DNA of 64,000 nt from Ariolimax columbianus (lineage: Eukaryota; Mollusca; Gastropoda; Stylommatophora; Arionidae): contig JAVGWX010000011.1 in assembly GCA_036924085.1 (NCBI GenBank), forward strand, positions 34,098,386 through 34,162,385. Reading direction: 5' to 3'. The notes below the pieces were generated by a model. The model was not told the DNA's origin. It saw nothing but the letters and a program-made list of their open reading frames with translations, and made no database searches. Numbering within the stretch: the first letter of the stretch is position 1; the number at the start of each line of letters is the position of its first letter. Positions 47,056 to 57,696 of the stretch are shown here, one piece after another. The translations under genes were made by a program, and so were the position numbers.

Positions 47056-47310
47056 ACTGTTTGTAAAGTGGAGGTATTGGCCAGTGTATGGATGTGTGTG
47101 TGTGTGTGTGTGTATATAACTGTTTGTAAAGTGGAGGTATTGGCCAGTGTATGGATGTGTGTGTGTGTGTGTATAACTGTTTGTAAAGTAGAGGTATTGG
47201 CCAGTGTATGGATGTGTGTGTGTGTGTGTGTGTGTATAACTGTTTGTAAAGTAGAGGTATTGGCCAGTGTATGGATGTGTGTGTGTGTAACTGTTTGTGG
47301 AGGACAGGTT
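46838..47310. repeat. GT-microsatellite-bearing array, about 8 copies
   Basis: Units of aactgtttgtaaagtggagg, tattggccagtgtatggatg and a (GT)n run of variable length (about 50-66 bp per unit). The GT run is the length-variable part. The last units change gtggagg to gtagagg. Confidence 0.94.
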
Positions 47311-48594
47311 GAAATAATGTTATTTAAATAAATTGGTAAAAACATATAAATATAGCAATGTAGAAAAAATGGTTTTATTCAGTTTTGCGAAGGGTTAGGA
47401 CTATGGTTATGTTTATGGTTAGGTTTAGGAGGTGTTGTTTGGTAAAAACAATCTGAAAATGATGGCGTTTGGAAGGAAGACTTGTCGAGTATTTGTTGGA
47501 GTCGTTGGCTAAACAAGGAGTTAAAGGGTTTTGATTGTTATATATATATGAAGAGAGAGAGAGAGAGAGAAATAGAGAGAGGTGGAGAGAGAGAGGTGGA
47601 GAGAGAGAGAGAGGGAGTTTGTAAAAACACAATGAAAATCCCGTATTTTAAACAGTGAATGATAACTATACCCTCAAGGTGAAGGCTGTGATAGGGCCCA
47701 TTGTCAAACCCCCTTCAGAACCTCAACACGTATGTAACCTCGCTCGAGCACATATTCTTCGGGCCTGGCGTGTTGAGGCCCTACTGCACATGTTTCTACA
47801 CGAGATACTGTTGGGCCAACCACACGACATACCGAGGCCAACAACACGACATACCGAGGCCAACAACACGACATACCGAGGCCAACAAAACGACATACCG
47901 AGCGAAACAGATTTGAGTTTAGAAAAATAAATATGAGTATTTATGAGGAGATACGATGGAATTTCAAGACTTGTAGATTGAGTATCATTGTAACGGTATC
48001 GCCTTGACTTACAGTCTGAATACGTCTGTGTCCCTAAGGAAGAGCAGTTGACGTATCCGGCGTTGGCCAGGATAATTATCAATGCAATTTTTTTTTTTTT
48101 AAATCTCTCCTCTCATATAGACCACCATTGTATTCCCTTTCAGCCCTCATTCTGGACTTCACGTCCTCCTCAACCCTTCTATCATTTCTCTTACCCCACC
48201 CTCCTATCTCCATTTTCCAATTTGTGCAGAACATCGAAAGACCCATCTTTCTCGCCCCACAGTGACCTAAAATTCGGTTATGGTGTAACAATTAATATTT
48301 CTTATGAACTTGCAATGAATGGATGGTCGCCATTTTGGTTTCAGTACGTACAAACCAATGATGATGATACCATGGTTCGATAACGTCTCAGAAGAGGCTC
48401 ACCCCACCAGGGCAGACGGAGCGAGCTGCACGAAATGACGGGATACATGACAGTCCAATCACTGACGCTGTCAACGTGTGCCCCACGTACGGTATAGTTT
48501 GTCGCGCTCGGATCGAACAGCAGATTTATATGTCGTCACATTTGAATACACATGTCTCGCGTTGTCGCCATTATCGCTTGCGGTAAGCTTCCAC
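47311..48594. other. Spacer with GA tract and a 21-bp repeat
   Basis: Contains a GA microsatellite (47552-47612), four copies of a 21-bp unit ccaacaacacgacataccga at about 47815-47905, and a T-run at 48090. No domain is recognised in the short frames. Confidence 0.55.
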
Positions 48595-48926
48595 GGCCTA
48601 CTGCAGATACAGGCCTTCTTATTCACGGAGAAACGCCTTTGAAACGTCACATTCCACGGTTGGCTAAATTATGGAACGTGCACGTGTCAATTCTCAGTGC
48701 AACTATAATAGCCCGTTCTTGAAAGAAAGATGGACATGCAGTTGGTTTCAGGGCAGGATTCTGTGAAAGGATCAGTCTCAACAGTCATTTGTTGTTTTTT
48801 GAACCGTGAATTTGTTCTGTTTCTTTATTGGCAGGCACAATATGAGTTCCGTTATTTAGTTCGCGGTGAAAAGTGTCGTTTCAATGGGGTTACCCGGCGA
48901 GTCAAGCGGTCTACCTAAAGTAGGCC
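48595..48926 (+). mobile_element. MITE, copy 1 (about 332 bp, long terminal inverted repeats)
   Basis: The left end ggcctactgcagatacaggc pairs with the reverse complement of the right end (ggcctactttaggtagaccg), and the similarity goes on for about 60 bp (cctttgaaacgtcacattcc against ccattgaaacgacactttt). The interior includes ggacatgcagttggtttcag. There is no coding capacity. The inverted copy at 49755-50098 matches along its full length. Confidence 0.82.
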
Positions 48927-49149
48927 CTGAACTAACTAACCATTGGTTATGCAGGTCCGTCACCAGGATATAAAATCCCCAGCGTTTCTCATATCAAGAC
49001 GACGGTCTCATGTCCTCTGACTGAGCTATGAACCTCCTGGGTCAGGTCTGGCATCTTAAGTCATTATAGGCTGTACAGTTCTGGCGGACGTGCTCAGAAG
49101 GTCTGGAGGACGTGCTCAGAAGGTCTGCAGGCTAGTGTCATATACATAT

Positions 49150-49720
49150 TGACCTGCGTGAGATATCTAGAGGCGAGTTAACAGTACGTAGTGGCCCGTA
49201 TACTAAATAGGATGACTGGTTTTTGTCCAAGAAGCTGGTGGATTGGGCCATATCTTTTGTCCTCAATGTTTATTCTTCTTCGTTTGTACATATACCGACT
49301 ATGGGTGAGAGGTTTAGCTTGTCTGTGTGGTAATGTAAAGCTGAGCTGCTACATTTTCCGTTCAACCTATGGCAAGGTACCAACTTTCTCATCCCGTGTT
49401 ATTCCATGTGGAAAGGAAGATACTGATGAGCAAGAGATAGTTCTTTGTATGTTGCCTAGTTCTGATATAATCTCGTGCAGCATGTTATATTTGTTCTGAA
49501 CTGGCTACATTAGTGATCTAGAGTCGGCGAAGGTCACTCTCTGTTCTGGTGGCTGCTGGTCTGAGATGAAGATGTTCAGTGCCTCGAGAAGTGCCATAGA
49601 TTCTACTCTAAAGTTGATGGAAATGTTCCCAGTTAGGAAGACCCTTGGCATTGTGTTCTATTTGTTGTACCTTATTAAGAAGCTTTATCCTGTTATTTAT
49701 CGCTCCATCTGTGGACCTAT
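49150..49720 (-). pseudogene. LINE RNase H-like remnant
   Basis: Minus-strand reading: ISINFRVESMALLEALNIFI, EQRVTFADSRSLM, NMLHEIISELGNIQRTISCS, SFPHGITRDEKVG. It resembles the RNase H end of Jockey/I-type LINEs (E..Al..al; f.DS.s.l; sH.Gi.gNE.aD), with the Asp of f(a)DS and the upstream Glu visible. It has stops and sits between the two MITE copies. Confidence 0.6.
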
Positions 49721-49754
49721 GTCCATGTTCTTGTTTGGTCGATCAAACCACCAT

Positions 49755-50098
49755 GGACTACTTTAGACAGGCCGTCTGACTTACCGGGAAAATCCATTGA
49801 AACGTCACATTCCGCCTTCGATTAAATAACAGAACTCATATTGTGCCAAGATTTATGATCAATCCATGCTCAACTCAGAGAAATAAAACAAATTCACGGT
49901 ACAAAATAAAGTCACTGTTGTGATCCTTTCACAGAATTAAGCCCTGAAACCAACTGCATATCCATTTTTGTTTCCAGAACACGCTATTATAGTTGCACTG
50001 ATTGCTGACACATGCAAGTTCGTTATTTAGTCAGCCGCGGAATATAACGTTTCAAAGGATTTTTTTAGTGAATTAGAAAGCCTGTCTCTACAGTAGGC
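49755..50098 (-). mobile_element. MITE, copy 2, inverted relative to copy 1
   Basis: Reverse complement of 48595-48926. It begins (reverse) cagcctactgtagagacagg, contains tgcaactataatagcgtgtt and atatgcagttggtttcaggg, and ends with ccattgaaacgtc-type sequence and cctgtctaaagtagtcc. It is a separate insertion or an inverted duplication. Confidence 0.82.
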
Positions 50099-50329
50099 TG
50101 TGATCCTACCCATTCACGTTTTTCAAGAATAGATTTTTAAAAATCCATTTCTAATCTCTGCTTTCCGTTACTGGATTGGTTTGTGGTAACACATTCACAC
50201 ACTTAGTAACGTTCTTATTGTTACTGGAAGTAGATCATCTTATATTTGCTTCCCTTCTATCGGTGGTCATTATGTTATTATACTAATTGGTACTAGTAAA
50301 GTGGCCGATTAAACTTAACATTTTTTATA

Positions 50330-50995
50330 CTGGTTTAGAAGACTCATTAGAGTATGTAGACAACCAGTTACATTTGTATCACTTTGCACTAAATCTATGC
50401 GCATCCAATCTATACTTAAATGCATTAACTATCTCTGCCTCCACTGCCTCCAGGGGCAATGCATTCCAGGCATTCACCACTGTGAGACTAAAAAAATATT
50501 TTATAATATCCAATCTGGACCTTTATTTAGCTAATTTGTATATGTGCCCTCTAGTTCTCGTTGGTTGTTGCATTTTGATAAACTTGTTATAGTCTGTCTA
50601 ATTTAACATTTATTATCTTATAAACCTGTATTAAGTCACCACGAATTCTTCTCTTTTCTAGACACTGTAAGCCGGTCATTCTGAGTCTTTCCTCGTAACT
50701 GTAATTCTGAAATCCCACTATCAGCTTTGTCCCACTATCAGCTTTGTCCCACTATCAGTTTTGTCCCACTATCAGCTTTGTCCCACTATCAGCTTTGTCG
50801 CTCTTCTTTGTTTCCTTTCCAGCATATTTATATCTCCTCTACGATAAGGACTCCACACCTGTACACAATACTCCAATCTAGGTCTAACTAAAGCTTTATA
50901 CAGTTTGACTATGACCTCCTTACTCCTATGTTTAATACTTCTTTTTATCATACCTAACATTGCATTTGGCTTATTCACTGCTACCTAGAATAAAT
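50330..50995 (-). pseudogene. CR1/L2-like LINE C-terminal fragment with in-frame 17-bp expansion
   Basis: Minus-strand reading: KPNAMLGMIKRSIKHRSKEV, IVKLYKALVRPRLEYCVQVW, SPYRRGDINMLERKQRRATK, LIVG. This is the CR1/L2 region after the reverse transcriptase palm. At 50713-50800 a 17-bp piece (acaaagctgatagtggg) encoding KLIVG is repeated about five times. The homology resumes as FQNYSYEERL, then RRIRGDLIQVYK and the 3' part with gcgcatccaatctatactta. Confidence 0.87.
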
Positions 50996-51474
50996 TGCTA
51001 AACAATAGCTGATAACTCTAAACGTATATTTCTCATGTAACACCAGTAAACATATAGTTTGTTTGAAGAGTTAAACACATTTATCAGTAACCTAAAATTA
51101 GTCTTCTCGAAAAATTAAAACCGCTATAAAAAGTGGAAAAACACAATTTTCTGGATAAATGGGCGAATTTGTATTTCCGTATTACACAGAGTTTAAAATT
51201 CGTTAATTTTTTTTGAGGGGGTCATTAAAAAGTAGCGGTACTTAGTGATTATAATATTCGGTGTTTATACTGTAATACCGCGAATGGGGAGACATGATAA
51301 TCCATGGAAAATGAAGAGAGGAAACAGTTTTCAAGGTGAAACAAGCATTTTGCAAGTAACATGTCTTCTCAAACATCAATATTAGACAATTCATTATACA
51401 GCGAGATGTGGTGGACAAGTCCTCCAGGAAAAAGAGATGTGCGGGACGCGAACCACTAAACTTGCCTTCGTGCG

Positions 51475-51545
51475 GCCAACTAGATCATTATTTTGTCTGT
51501 TTCTTCTTCCTCCTCCTTCTCCTCCTCCTCCTTCTTCTGTGTTCG
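51475..51545. repeat. Pyrimidine-rich CTT/CCT simple repeat
   Basis: A run of ctgtttcttcttcctcctcc and similar triplets at the 3' end of a reversed family-B copy. It is a likely family-B tail, as at 46374-46632. Confidence 0.85.
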
Positions 51546-51805
51546 TCCTGAAAAAGACATTGTTACATTGTAGTTTACAGCGAAGCTGCGACATCTGCGC
51601 CTTTCGGTCCGACACATCCGGCTTCAGCTGGGTACCAGGTATGCCTTCCCCCCGCGATCGCTATTCTCTTACATTGGTCTGCACTAGTGTAGCCCGTTTC
51701 CAGGCCCGACCCTTGAAGGCGGAATAGGGTCTTGATCAGTTCTGGTTCGCTGACCCTGATGGAAACATCCAGCTATGAATCCCTGACTGCTGCCAGCTCA
51801 GCTGC
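51541..51805 (-). repeat. Interspersed repeat family B, reverse copy
   Basis: Contains (plus strand) gtagtttacagcgaagctgc, gcgcctttcggtccgacaca and gaccctgatggaaacatcca. In forward sense the head reads ctggcagcagtcagggattc, the segment that resembles the 18-bp unit at 53343-53585. Confidence 0.8.
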
Positions 51806-53342
51806 ATCGTCGGCCCCACAGGTGATTTGTGTTTGGGACCACTGAGATAGACGTTATACACTGAAGGTGTACCATCGGCTCAACATCCAAGCCATTCTTG
51901 TACAGAGTGGATTGTGGAGACCTTTCTTCTGCTAAACTCAAGATGTGAAACTATTCTGTTATGTTTCCATCAAATCACAATGGATTCCCACAGTGCCGTA
52001 AACAGTTGCTTTCTTGTTATGTCAACAGCGTTAAGCCAAGTTTCAGATCCAGGACACTAGAAGATGTGTTGCACCCGATTCACGAATAATTAGACATATG
52101 GTTGCAAGCGTGAACTTGTTTAAATCGCAAGTTTTACGCCGCATTATTGGAACTGTAGTGGGTACTTGTCCCTTAATTCACCCTAAACAGAGTTCCATGG
52201 GTTCTCATAATACGTATTTGATAGCTGATGCATGGCCTACTCACGGCCATCTTGATAATATTTTCAAGATAGCCGTGGCCTACTTCAGATCTAGAGTTGG
52301 CTGTGGCTGATGACTGTAGCGGGACATTCCATTTCGGGTTACGAGTCCATTTAATTTAATTTTAAATAAATAAGTAAAAACTTGGATAAAGATGGTATTA
52401 GTATTAGTAGCCCCTTTCAGTCATGACTGACTATAGGATGATATGTCGGAGCGGAAAAAAAAATAACAACCCTTCTAGATCATAAGCTTGGGCATTATTC
52501 TATGGAGAACAAGCTGTTACCCGTGTAGCAGGCCCCCCTTCTCCACGTAACTAATTGATCCAGGGGACCAGCATTAACCGATACAGCCTGGAATCAACTA
52601 CGTCGCAGTGGTTGCCGGAATAGCGATGGTTTACTCCCGAAGCCTTTACCGTGAACAAGTATCCCACAGGGCAGTGGGTGAACGTTTACGCTATATTGAG
52701 CATGCGCCTACTGCTCGATCGCCACAATCCCTACATGGAGTATTTGTAAAGAGCCATTTTTTGTCCTGAAATAAGATATGTACGCACTCTTCCATGCACT
52801 TTTAAAAATAATACTTAATTACTGCCCCTCGTGTTTACCAGCGTGACAACCCAGCTAGTTTGTTTGGGAGTGTAGCGAGTTACAGTAACAGCGCATTCTG
52901 TTCTTAGTCGACCTGTACTTCTACAGGGGCAGTTGCCCCTGTGCAGGTCCCACCTAGTCGACCTGTACTTATACAGGCGCAGATGCTTAGCGGGCTAGGC
53001 TCGAGTAGCTTTATACTCCGCTGCGTTGGGAAAAACCGCTTACGGAGGGTGGTTAACCGATGTGCGAGTTCATCTTAATAGAAACAAACACTAGAGCAAA
53101 GTAGACCCGCAGCCTGTTAGGCGTCATCTATGGTGCTCTAAACAAACCACCTAACCATAGCCGGTGTTACGCCATGCCAGACAGTTAGTCGCCTCTTACG
53201 ACATGCCCTTTGTGAGGCAGTGGTGCTATTCTTGTCCTTGCCATACAAAAAAATACCCGGCAAACCACTCTGGCAGACACAGTCCCGGATGTTTTCTAAC
53301 GCATACTGTGCTAACAACTTGGCATGAATTGATGTGGCCAAT
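51806..53342. other. Unassigned DNA with dispersed repeat C pieces
   Basis: The segment at 52610-52700 matches repeat C. At 52905-52990 a phrase (agtcgacctgtactt) occurs twice, about 51 bp apart, with a small hairpin (caggggcagttgcccctgtg). No coding sequence is recognised. Confidence 0.5.
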
Positions 53343-53585
53343 GATGGCAGCAGTCGAGGATCTGGCAGCAGTCGAGGATCTGGCAGCAGTCGAGGATCTG
53401 GCAGCAGTCGAGGATCTGGCAGCAGTCGAGGATCTGGCAGCAGTCGAGGATCTGGCAGCAGTCGAGGATCTGGCAGCAGTCGAGGATCTGGCAGCAGTCG
53501 AGAATCTGGCAGCAGTCGAGGATCTGGCAGCAGTCGAGGATCTGGCAGCAGTCGAGGATCTGGCAGCAGTCGAGGATCGGACAGC
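53343..53585. repeat. 18-bp array, about 13 copies, at the head of a family-B repeat
   Basis: Unit ggcagcagtcgaggatct, nearly invariant (one gagaatct). It runs directly into the family-B copy at 53586. The unit resembles the family-B 5' segment ctggcagcagtcagggattc. The 18-bp unit keeps all frames open on both strands. Confidence 0.94.
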
Positions 53586-53815
53586 AGGCTGATTGCATCA
53601 TGACCAGCGACACATAACTTTATTCCGCCTCTAAGCGGCGACCCTGGAAACCGACTGCAGCCGTGCAGCCTGGCTAAGAGAATGGGGATGAAAGGCAAAC
53701 CTGGTCCTATAGGTATCGTGTTGAAATCAGCTTTGTCAAGATGAAAGGCGCAGCTATCGCATCCTCACTGTAACCCACGACACGCCATCACAACATCCTT
53801 TTCAGGATCAACTCA
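53586..53815 (+). repeat. Interspersed repeat family B copy
   Basis: Contains ggctgattgcatcatgacca, ttccgcctctaagcggcgac, ggctaagagaatggggatga and gaaaggcgcagctatcgcat, and ends cacaacatccttttcagg. Confidence 0.8.
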
Positions 53816-54600
53816 GATTTGAGAAAAAAAAATATATATATATAGGACGTACAGGCATACAGACCACTGGTGAGCCCCGGGGCGCCTTACTGGGGCGAAA
53901 CAAAAAGTCCACTGTATCTCTACTCTGCGTGTCGCAGAAGACTAAATGTTGTTACAGACGAAGCTGGCAACGTCGTTATGTTAAACAACATGCCACAAAA
54001 ACCACCTCCTGGAATGTACATACATGGTACGACGCGATCTTCCTGCACAACGGTCAGCTGTAGTGGCAGCTTAGTGCTCCGACAGGATCGAATACAGACT
54101 ATAAAATCGTAAAAAATGTCGTAATGTCACAGCAGCTAAGGCACAGTTTGTGAGGCAACATAACAGCTCGCCATGTGCTACAACCTTGATATCAGTGTAT
54201 GTACGTGTTAGCAACTGTAAAACGGTGTATGCTCCTATAATCAGCTCAGACACAGTTTATGGTGTGTTAACTTGGAAATAGGTCAGGGTGTATCCACACA
54301 CCCCAATCAACAGCGCCCCATATCGGTGACACGTTTGCACGCTCTCCGTGCGTTGTTCTCCTTACGTCTTTTGTCCTACTGCCCTTGGCATGAGGTGTCG
54401 CAGATATTTTATTATCGCCCGGTGGGAGGCTTGTGCTGTCGTTAGGTATTATTTCCCTAGTGTGTCAGAGACACTCTCGATCTGTCGAAGTCGGCCCCTT
54501 GCACGTGTACCGGAGACTTGCATATGGTACGCTCTCGATGCAGGCTAGTCACAGTGCTTTCGGACTAAATAACCAAAACACTATTGTGGGGGTGTCAATG
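53816..54600. other. Unassigned DNA
   Basis: Short frames only (such as 53870-54112, 80 codons) with no known motif. An A/TA run lies at 53825-53845. Confidence 0.45.
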
Positions 54601-54639
54601 TGTAGGCACAACTTCTTCTTCGTCGTCGTCCTCTTTTTC

Positions 54640-54960
54640 TTCGATCAACTGATGGTTCTAGCCCGGCGAGGTTCACGAAGGAGATTGTGCGTTTCAGGAC
54701 TTCGCCGGTCACTACATCTTGTCGAGCATGGTCGCTAGCCTGGTCCAGACTACCTCTTTTTGGACTGCATAAGTAGGACAGTTCTGCAGGACATGTTCTG
54801 GTGTCTGGTCTACTCTTTTTCTAGTAAGGACCAAGGTTGACATTGGTAAAGGTGTAGGAATAAACAGTGCATTTATCAGCCTCCTCTTAGTGGACAGAAG
54901 CAATCTAGGGTGATTTAAAATCGGTGATAGTGGACACTGTTCGCCTTCTGAATTCTATGT
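54640..54960 (-). pseudogene. LINE C-terminal zinc-finger-like tail
   Basis: Minus-strand reading: LLSTKRRLINALFIPTPLPM, VDQTPEHVLQNCPTYAVQKE, VVWTRLATMLDKM, then stops. The segment qTpeHvLq.CP.Y...R...W resembles the C-terminal CCHC-like region of I/Jockey-group LINEs, with the His and the Cys before Pro visible. It may belong with the RNase H remnants at 49150-49720 and 58690-59070. Confidence 0.62.
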
Positions 54961-55261
54961 ACGATCACTGTCCAGTCTGCTGTCATCAGTTAACAAACTT
55001 CCTAGGTTTTTGAACTCTCTTACTTGCTTGATACTTATGCCACTAGTGTGGAAAGTTCTCTGCACGTGTTCACGCGATATCATCATAGTCTCTGTCTTGT
55101 CTGTGTTGATTTTCTATGTCATATTCGTTACAAACGAAATAGAGATAGGTTAGGTGACAGTGTATGTCTTCTCCATTCTAGGAGTGAGATGTTATTGGAA
55201 GTGAGACACGCGTCACTAAAGTCACAAGAAGTATGCGGGTATCAAAGATACAGCAACGAAT

Positions 55262-55500
55262 GGACTGACAGGAGCCAGTGACTCCTAGCAGGATGTCTGG
55301 ATCAGGGTCAGCCAATCACATCTGACCAAGACTCTATTCCACCTCCAATTGGCCGATCTCGAAACTGGTTGTACTAGTATAGTCTGGTTAAGAGAATAGG
55401 GGTTGCAGTTGGAAGACAACCTATACACCCCCCAAGACAGCTGACATCGGATCAGTCTGGCTGACACGCGCAGATATTGCAGCCTCGTTCTCGCTATGAA
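55262..55500 (+). repeat. Interspersed repeat family B copy
   Basis: Contains gatcagggtcagccaatcac, ctattccacctccaattggc, ggttaagagaataggggttg and gctgacacgcgcagatattg. It is more diverged than other copies. Confidence 0.75.
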
Positions 55501-55544
55501 CTTCTACATAACATGTGTTATAATAGATCATACAGGTAAGGGGC

Positions 55545-56110
55545 GGGAGCACGTCCAAGTGGCAATAGAAAAGGATAATGCAATGGTGGCTATGATTAAA
55601 AGATACATTACACATAAGAGCATGGAAGTGATAGTCAAACTGTTTAAAGCATTGGTGAGACCTAGATTGGAGTACTGTGTTCAGGTCTGGAGTCCTTATT
55701 GTAGAGGGGATATAGACATGATGGAGAGGAAACACAGAAGTGTGGCAACATTGATCGTGAGTTTACAGAATTATAGTTATGAGGAGAGACTTAGAAGAAC
55801 TGGTCTGCAGTGTCTAGAACAGAGAAGAATTCGGGGTGACATAATACAAGTTAATAAATTGATCAATGGAAATGATAAATTAGACTATAGCACGTTTTTC
55901 ATAGTACAACCGCCCACACGAACAAGAGCGCCCAGCTCCAAATTGTTTAAAGACAGGTCCAGATTGGATATTAGGAAATATTTTTTTACGCCAGAGACTG
56001 GTGAATGCTTGTAATGCATTGCCTGATGTGGTATAGGCAGGGTCAGTTAATGCAGAAATAAGTAGATTGTATGCTCACGGCTATTTTTAGTATCGGCGGA
56101 GTGGAAGAAA
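55545..56110 (+). pseudogene. CR1/L2-like LINE C-terminal fragment, best preserved copy
   Basis: An uninterrupted reading of about 150 codons: KDNAMVAMIKRYITHKSMEV, IVKLFKALVRPRLEYCVQVW, SPYCRGDIDMMERKHRSVAT, LQNYSYEERLRRTGLQCLEQ, RRIRGDIIQVNKLINGNDKL, SSKLFKDRSRLDIRKYFFTP. It lacks the catalytic palm, so it is a 5'-truncated insertion. A stop occurs at 56012. Its 3' end (about 56110) is continuous with the 38-bp array. Confidence 0.88.
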
Positions 56111-56124
56111 CTGGTTGTATTCAG

Positions 56125-56900
56125 TTAGGGGCCATCTCCGCATCGAAGGTCGGCTGTTCAGTTCAGGTGCCATCTCCGCATCGAAGGTCAGCTGTTCAGT
56201 TCAGGTGCCATCTCTGCATCGAAGGTCGGCTGTTCAGTACAGTTCAGGTGCCATCTCCGCATCGAAGGTCGGCTGTTCAGTTCAGGTGCCATCTCTGCAT
56301 CGAAGGTCGGCTGTTCAGTACAGTTCAGGTGCCATATCCGCATCGAAGGTCGGCTGTTCAGTTCAGGTGCCATCTCTGCATCGAAGGTCGGCTTTTCAGT
56401 TCAGATGCCATCTCTGCATCGAAGGTCGGCTATTTAGTTCAGGTGCCATCTCCGCATCGAAGTTCGGCTATTCAGTTCAGGTGCAATATCCGCATCGAAG
56501 GTCGGCTGTTCAGTTCAGGTGCCATCTCTGCATCGAAGGTCGGCTGTTCAGTACAGTTCAGGTGCCATCTCCGCATCGAAGGTCGGCTGTTCAGTTCAGG
56601 TGTCATCTCTGCATCGAAGGTCGGCTCTTCAGTTCAGGTGCCATCTCTGCATCGAAGGTCGGCTGTTCAGTACAGTTCAGGTGCCATATCCGCATCGAAG
56701 GTTGGCTGTTCAGTTCAGGTGCCATCTACGTATCGAAGGTCGGCTGTTCAGTTCAGGTGCCATCTCCGCATCGAAGGTCGGTTGTTCAGTTCAAATGTCA
56801 TCTCCGCATCGAAGGTCGGCTGTTCAGTTCAGGTGTCATACCCGCATCGAAGGTCGGCTGTTCAGTTCAGGTGCCATCTCCGCATCGAAGGTCGGCTGCA
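56125..56900. repeat. 38/43-bp array, about 19 copies
   Basis: Unit ggtgccatctccgcatcgaa plus ggtcggctgttcagttca (38 bp). Five units carry a 5-nt insertion (cagtacagttca, 43 bp), and these recur at regular two-unit intervals on the left. Frames of about 290 codons are repeat translations. It begins in the 3' tail of the CR1 fragment. Confidence 0.94.
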
Positions 56901-56984
56901 ATGGATCTCCAGTGTACTCAATCTCGTGCTGTAAATGTGCAATCTAAGAGGCTTTTTCTAGTCCATCTCCTGATGTTATCAACC

Positions 56985-57470
56985 CACTAAAAGCGTTGTC
57001 TACCCCTTGAACGACTGCCTTCTACCCAACCCTCCAGTATGGTCTTTAACAATGAGATATGTCTTGTTATATGACCAAAATAACGTAACTGTCTAACCCT
57101 GATTTCGGTCATTAATTCTCTTTTCACCCCCAACTTTTCGAATACCTCCAAATTTGTTATCTTATCTGTCCAAGAAATGCGACCAAATCTTTCATATGCC
57201 CACATTTCGAAGGCTTCAATACTCTTTACCAATGTGTTATTCAATCTCCATGTTTCTGCGCTATAAAGTAGTGACGAGTATAAATACCACCTGACAATTC
57301 TTATTTTCAACATCTGATGTCTCTGTTCGGATGTCATTATGTGTCACATGTTGACGAATACCATCTTTGCCATACCTATTCTCTTTCTGATTTGTTTTTC
57401 CAAGCTGCCTTCTTCAGTTATTATATGATCGTTGTATAGACTCTGTAGAGTCTAAACCAGTAAAATGAAG
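56985..57470 (-). pseudogene. LINE C-terminal fragment (RTE-like tail)
   Basis: Minus-strand reading: YNDHIITEEGSLEKQIRKRI, GMAKMVFVNM, LKIRIVRWYLYSSLLYSAET, WRLNNTLVKSIEAFEMWAYE, RFGRISWTDKITNLEVFEKL, RQLRYFGHITRH, LKTILEGWVEGSRSRGRQR. This is the same LINE type as 28565-29000, with one stop near 57340. It supplies the intact sequence (LKTILEG.VEG) from which the 26-bp array at 60535 appears to have grown. Confidence 0.85.
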
Positions 57471-57559
57471 TTTTACAGAACCACCGTATCTTTGATGGGA
57501 CCTGTCTTTGCTGTTATGTCATTCATGTTTTATTTCACATAATTAAAGAAGTCGATATA

Positions 57560-57695
57560 GGGCCATTGTTAGTGCACTGGCTTCTCAGCGGAGCGATCAG
57601 AGTTCAGTCACAGTTTGTGTAGGATTTTTCTGATCGTAAAATGGGGGTATACCCAGCCTAAAAAATTGGGTACCAGAATAATCTGAGAAAATAAG
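57560..57695 (+). mobile_element. tRNA-derived SINE-like copy
   Basis: The head agggccattgttagtgcact then ggcttctcagcggagcgatc and agagttcagtcacag has the layout of tRNA-derived SINE A and B boxes, with the B box altered. The body ggatttttctgatcgtaaaa, gggggtatacccagcct follows. Only one copy is seen in the window. Confidence 0.55.
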
Positions 57696-57696
57696 G

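Noticed and set aside
46812..47345. 177-codon Thr/His frame
   Set aside because: Translation of the CA strand of a GT-bearing array.
53138..53698. 186-codon frame with LLPDPR repeats
   Set aside because: 18-bp array read through in all frames; the flanks are non-coding or family B.
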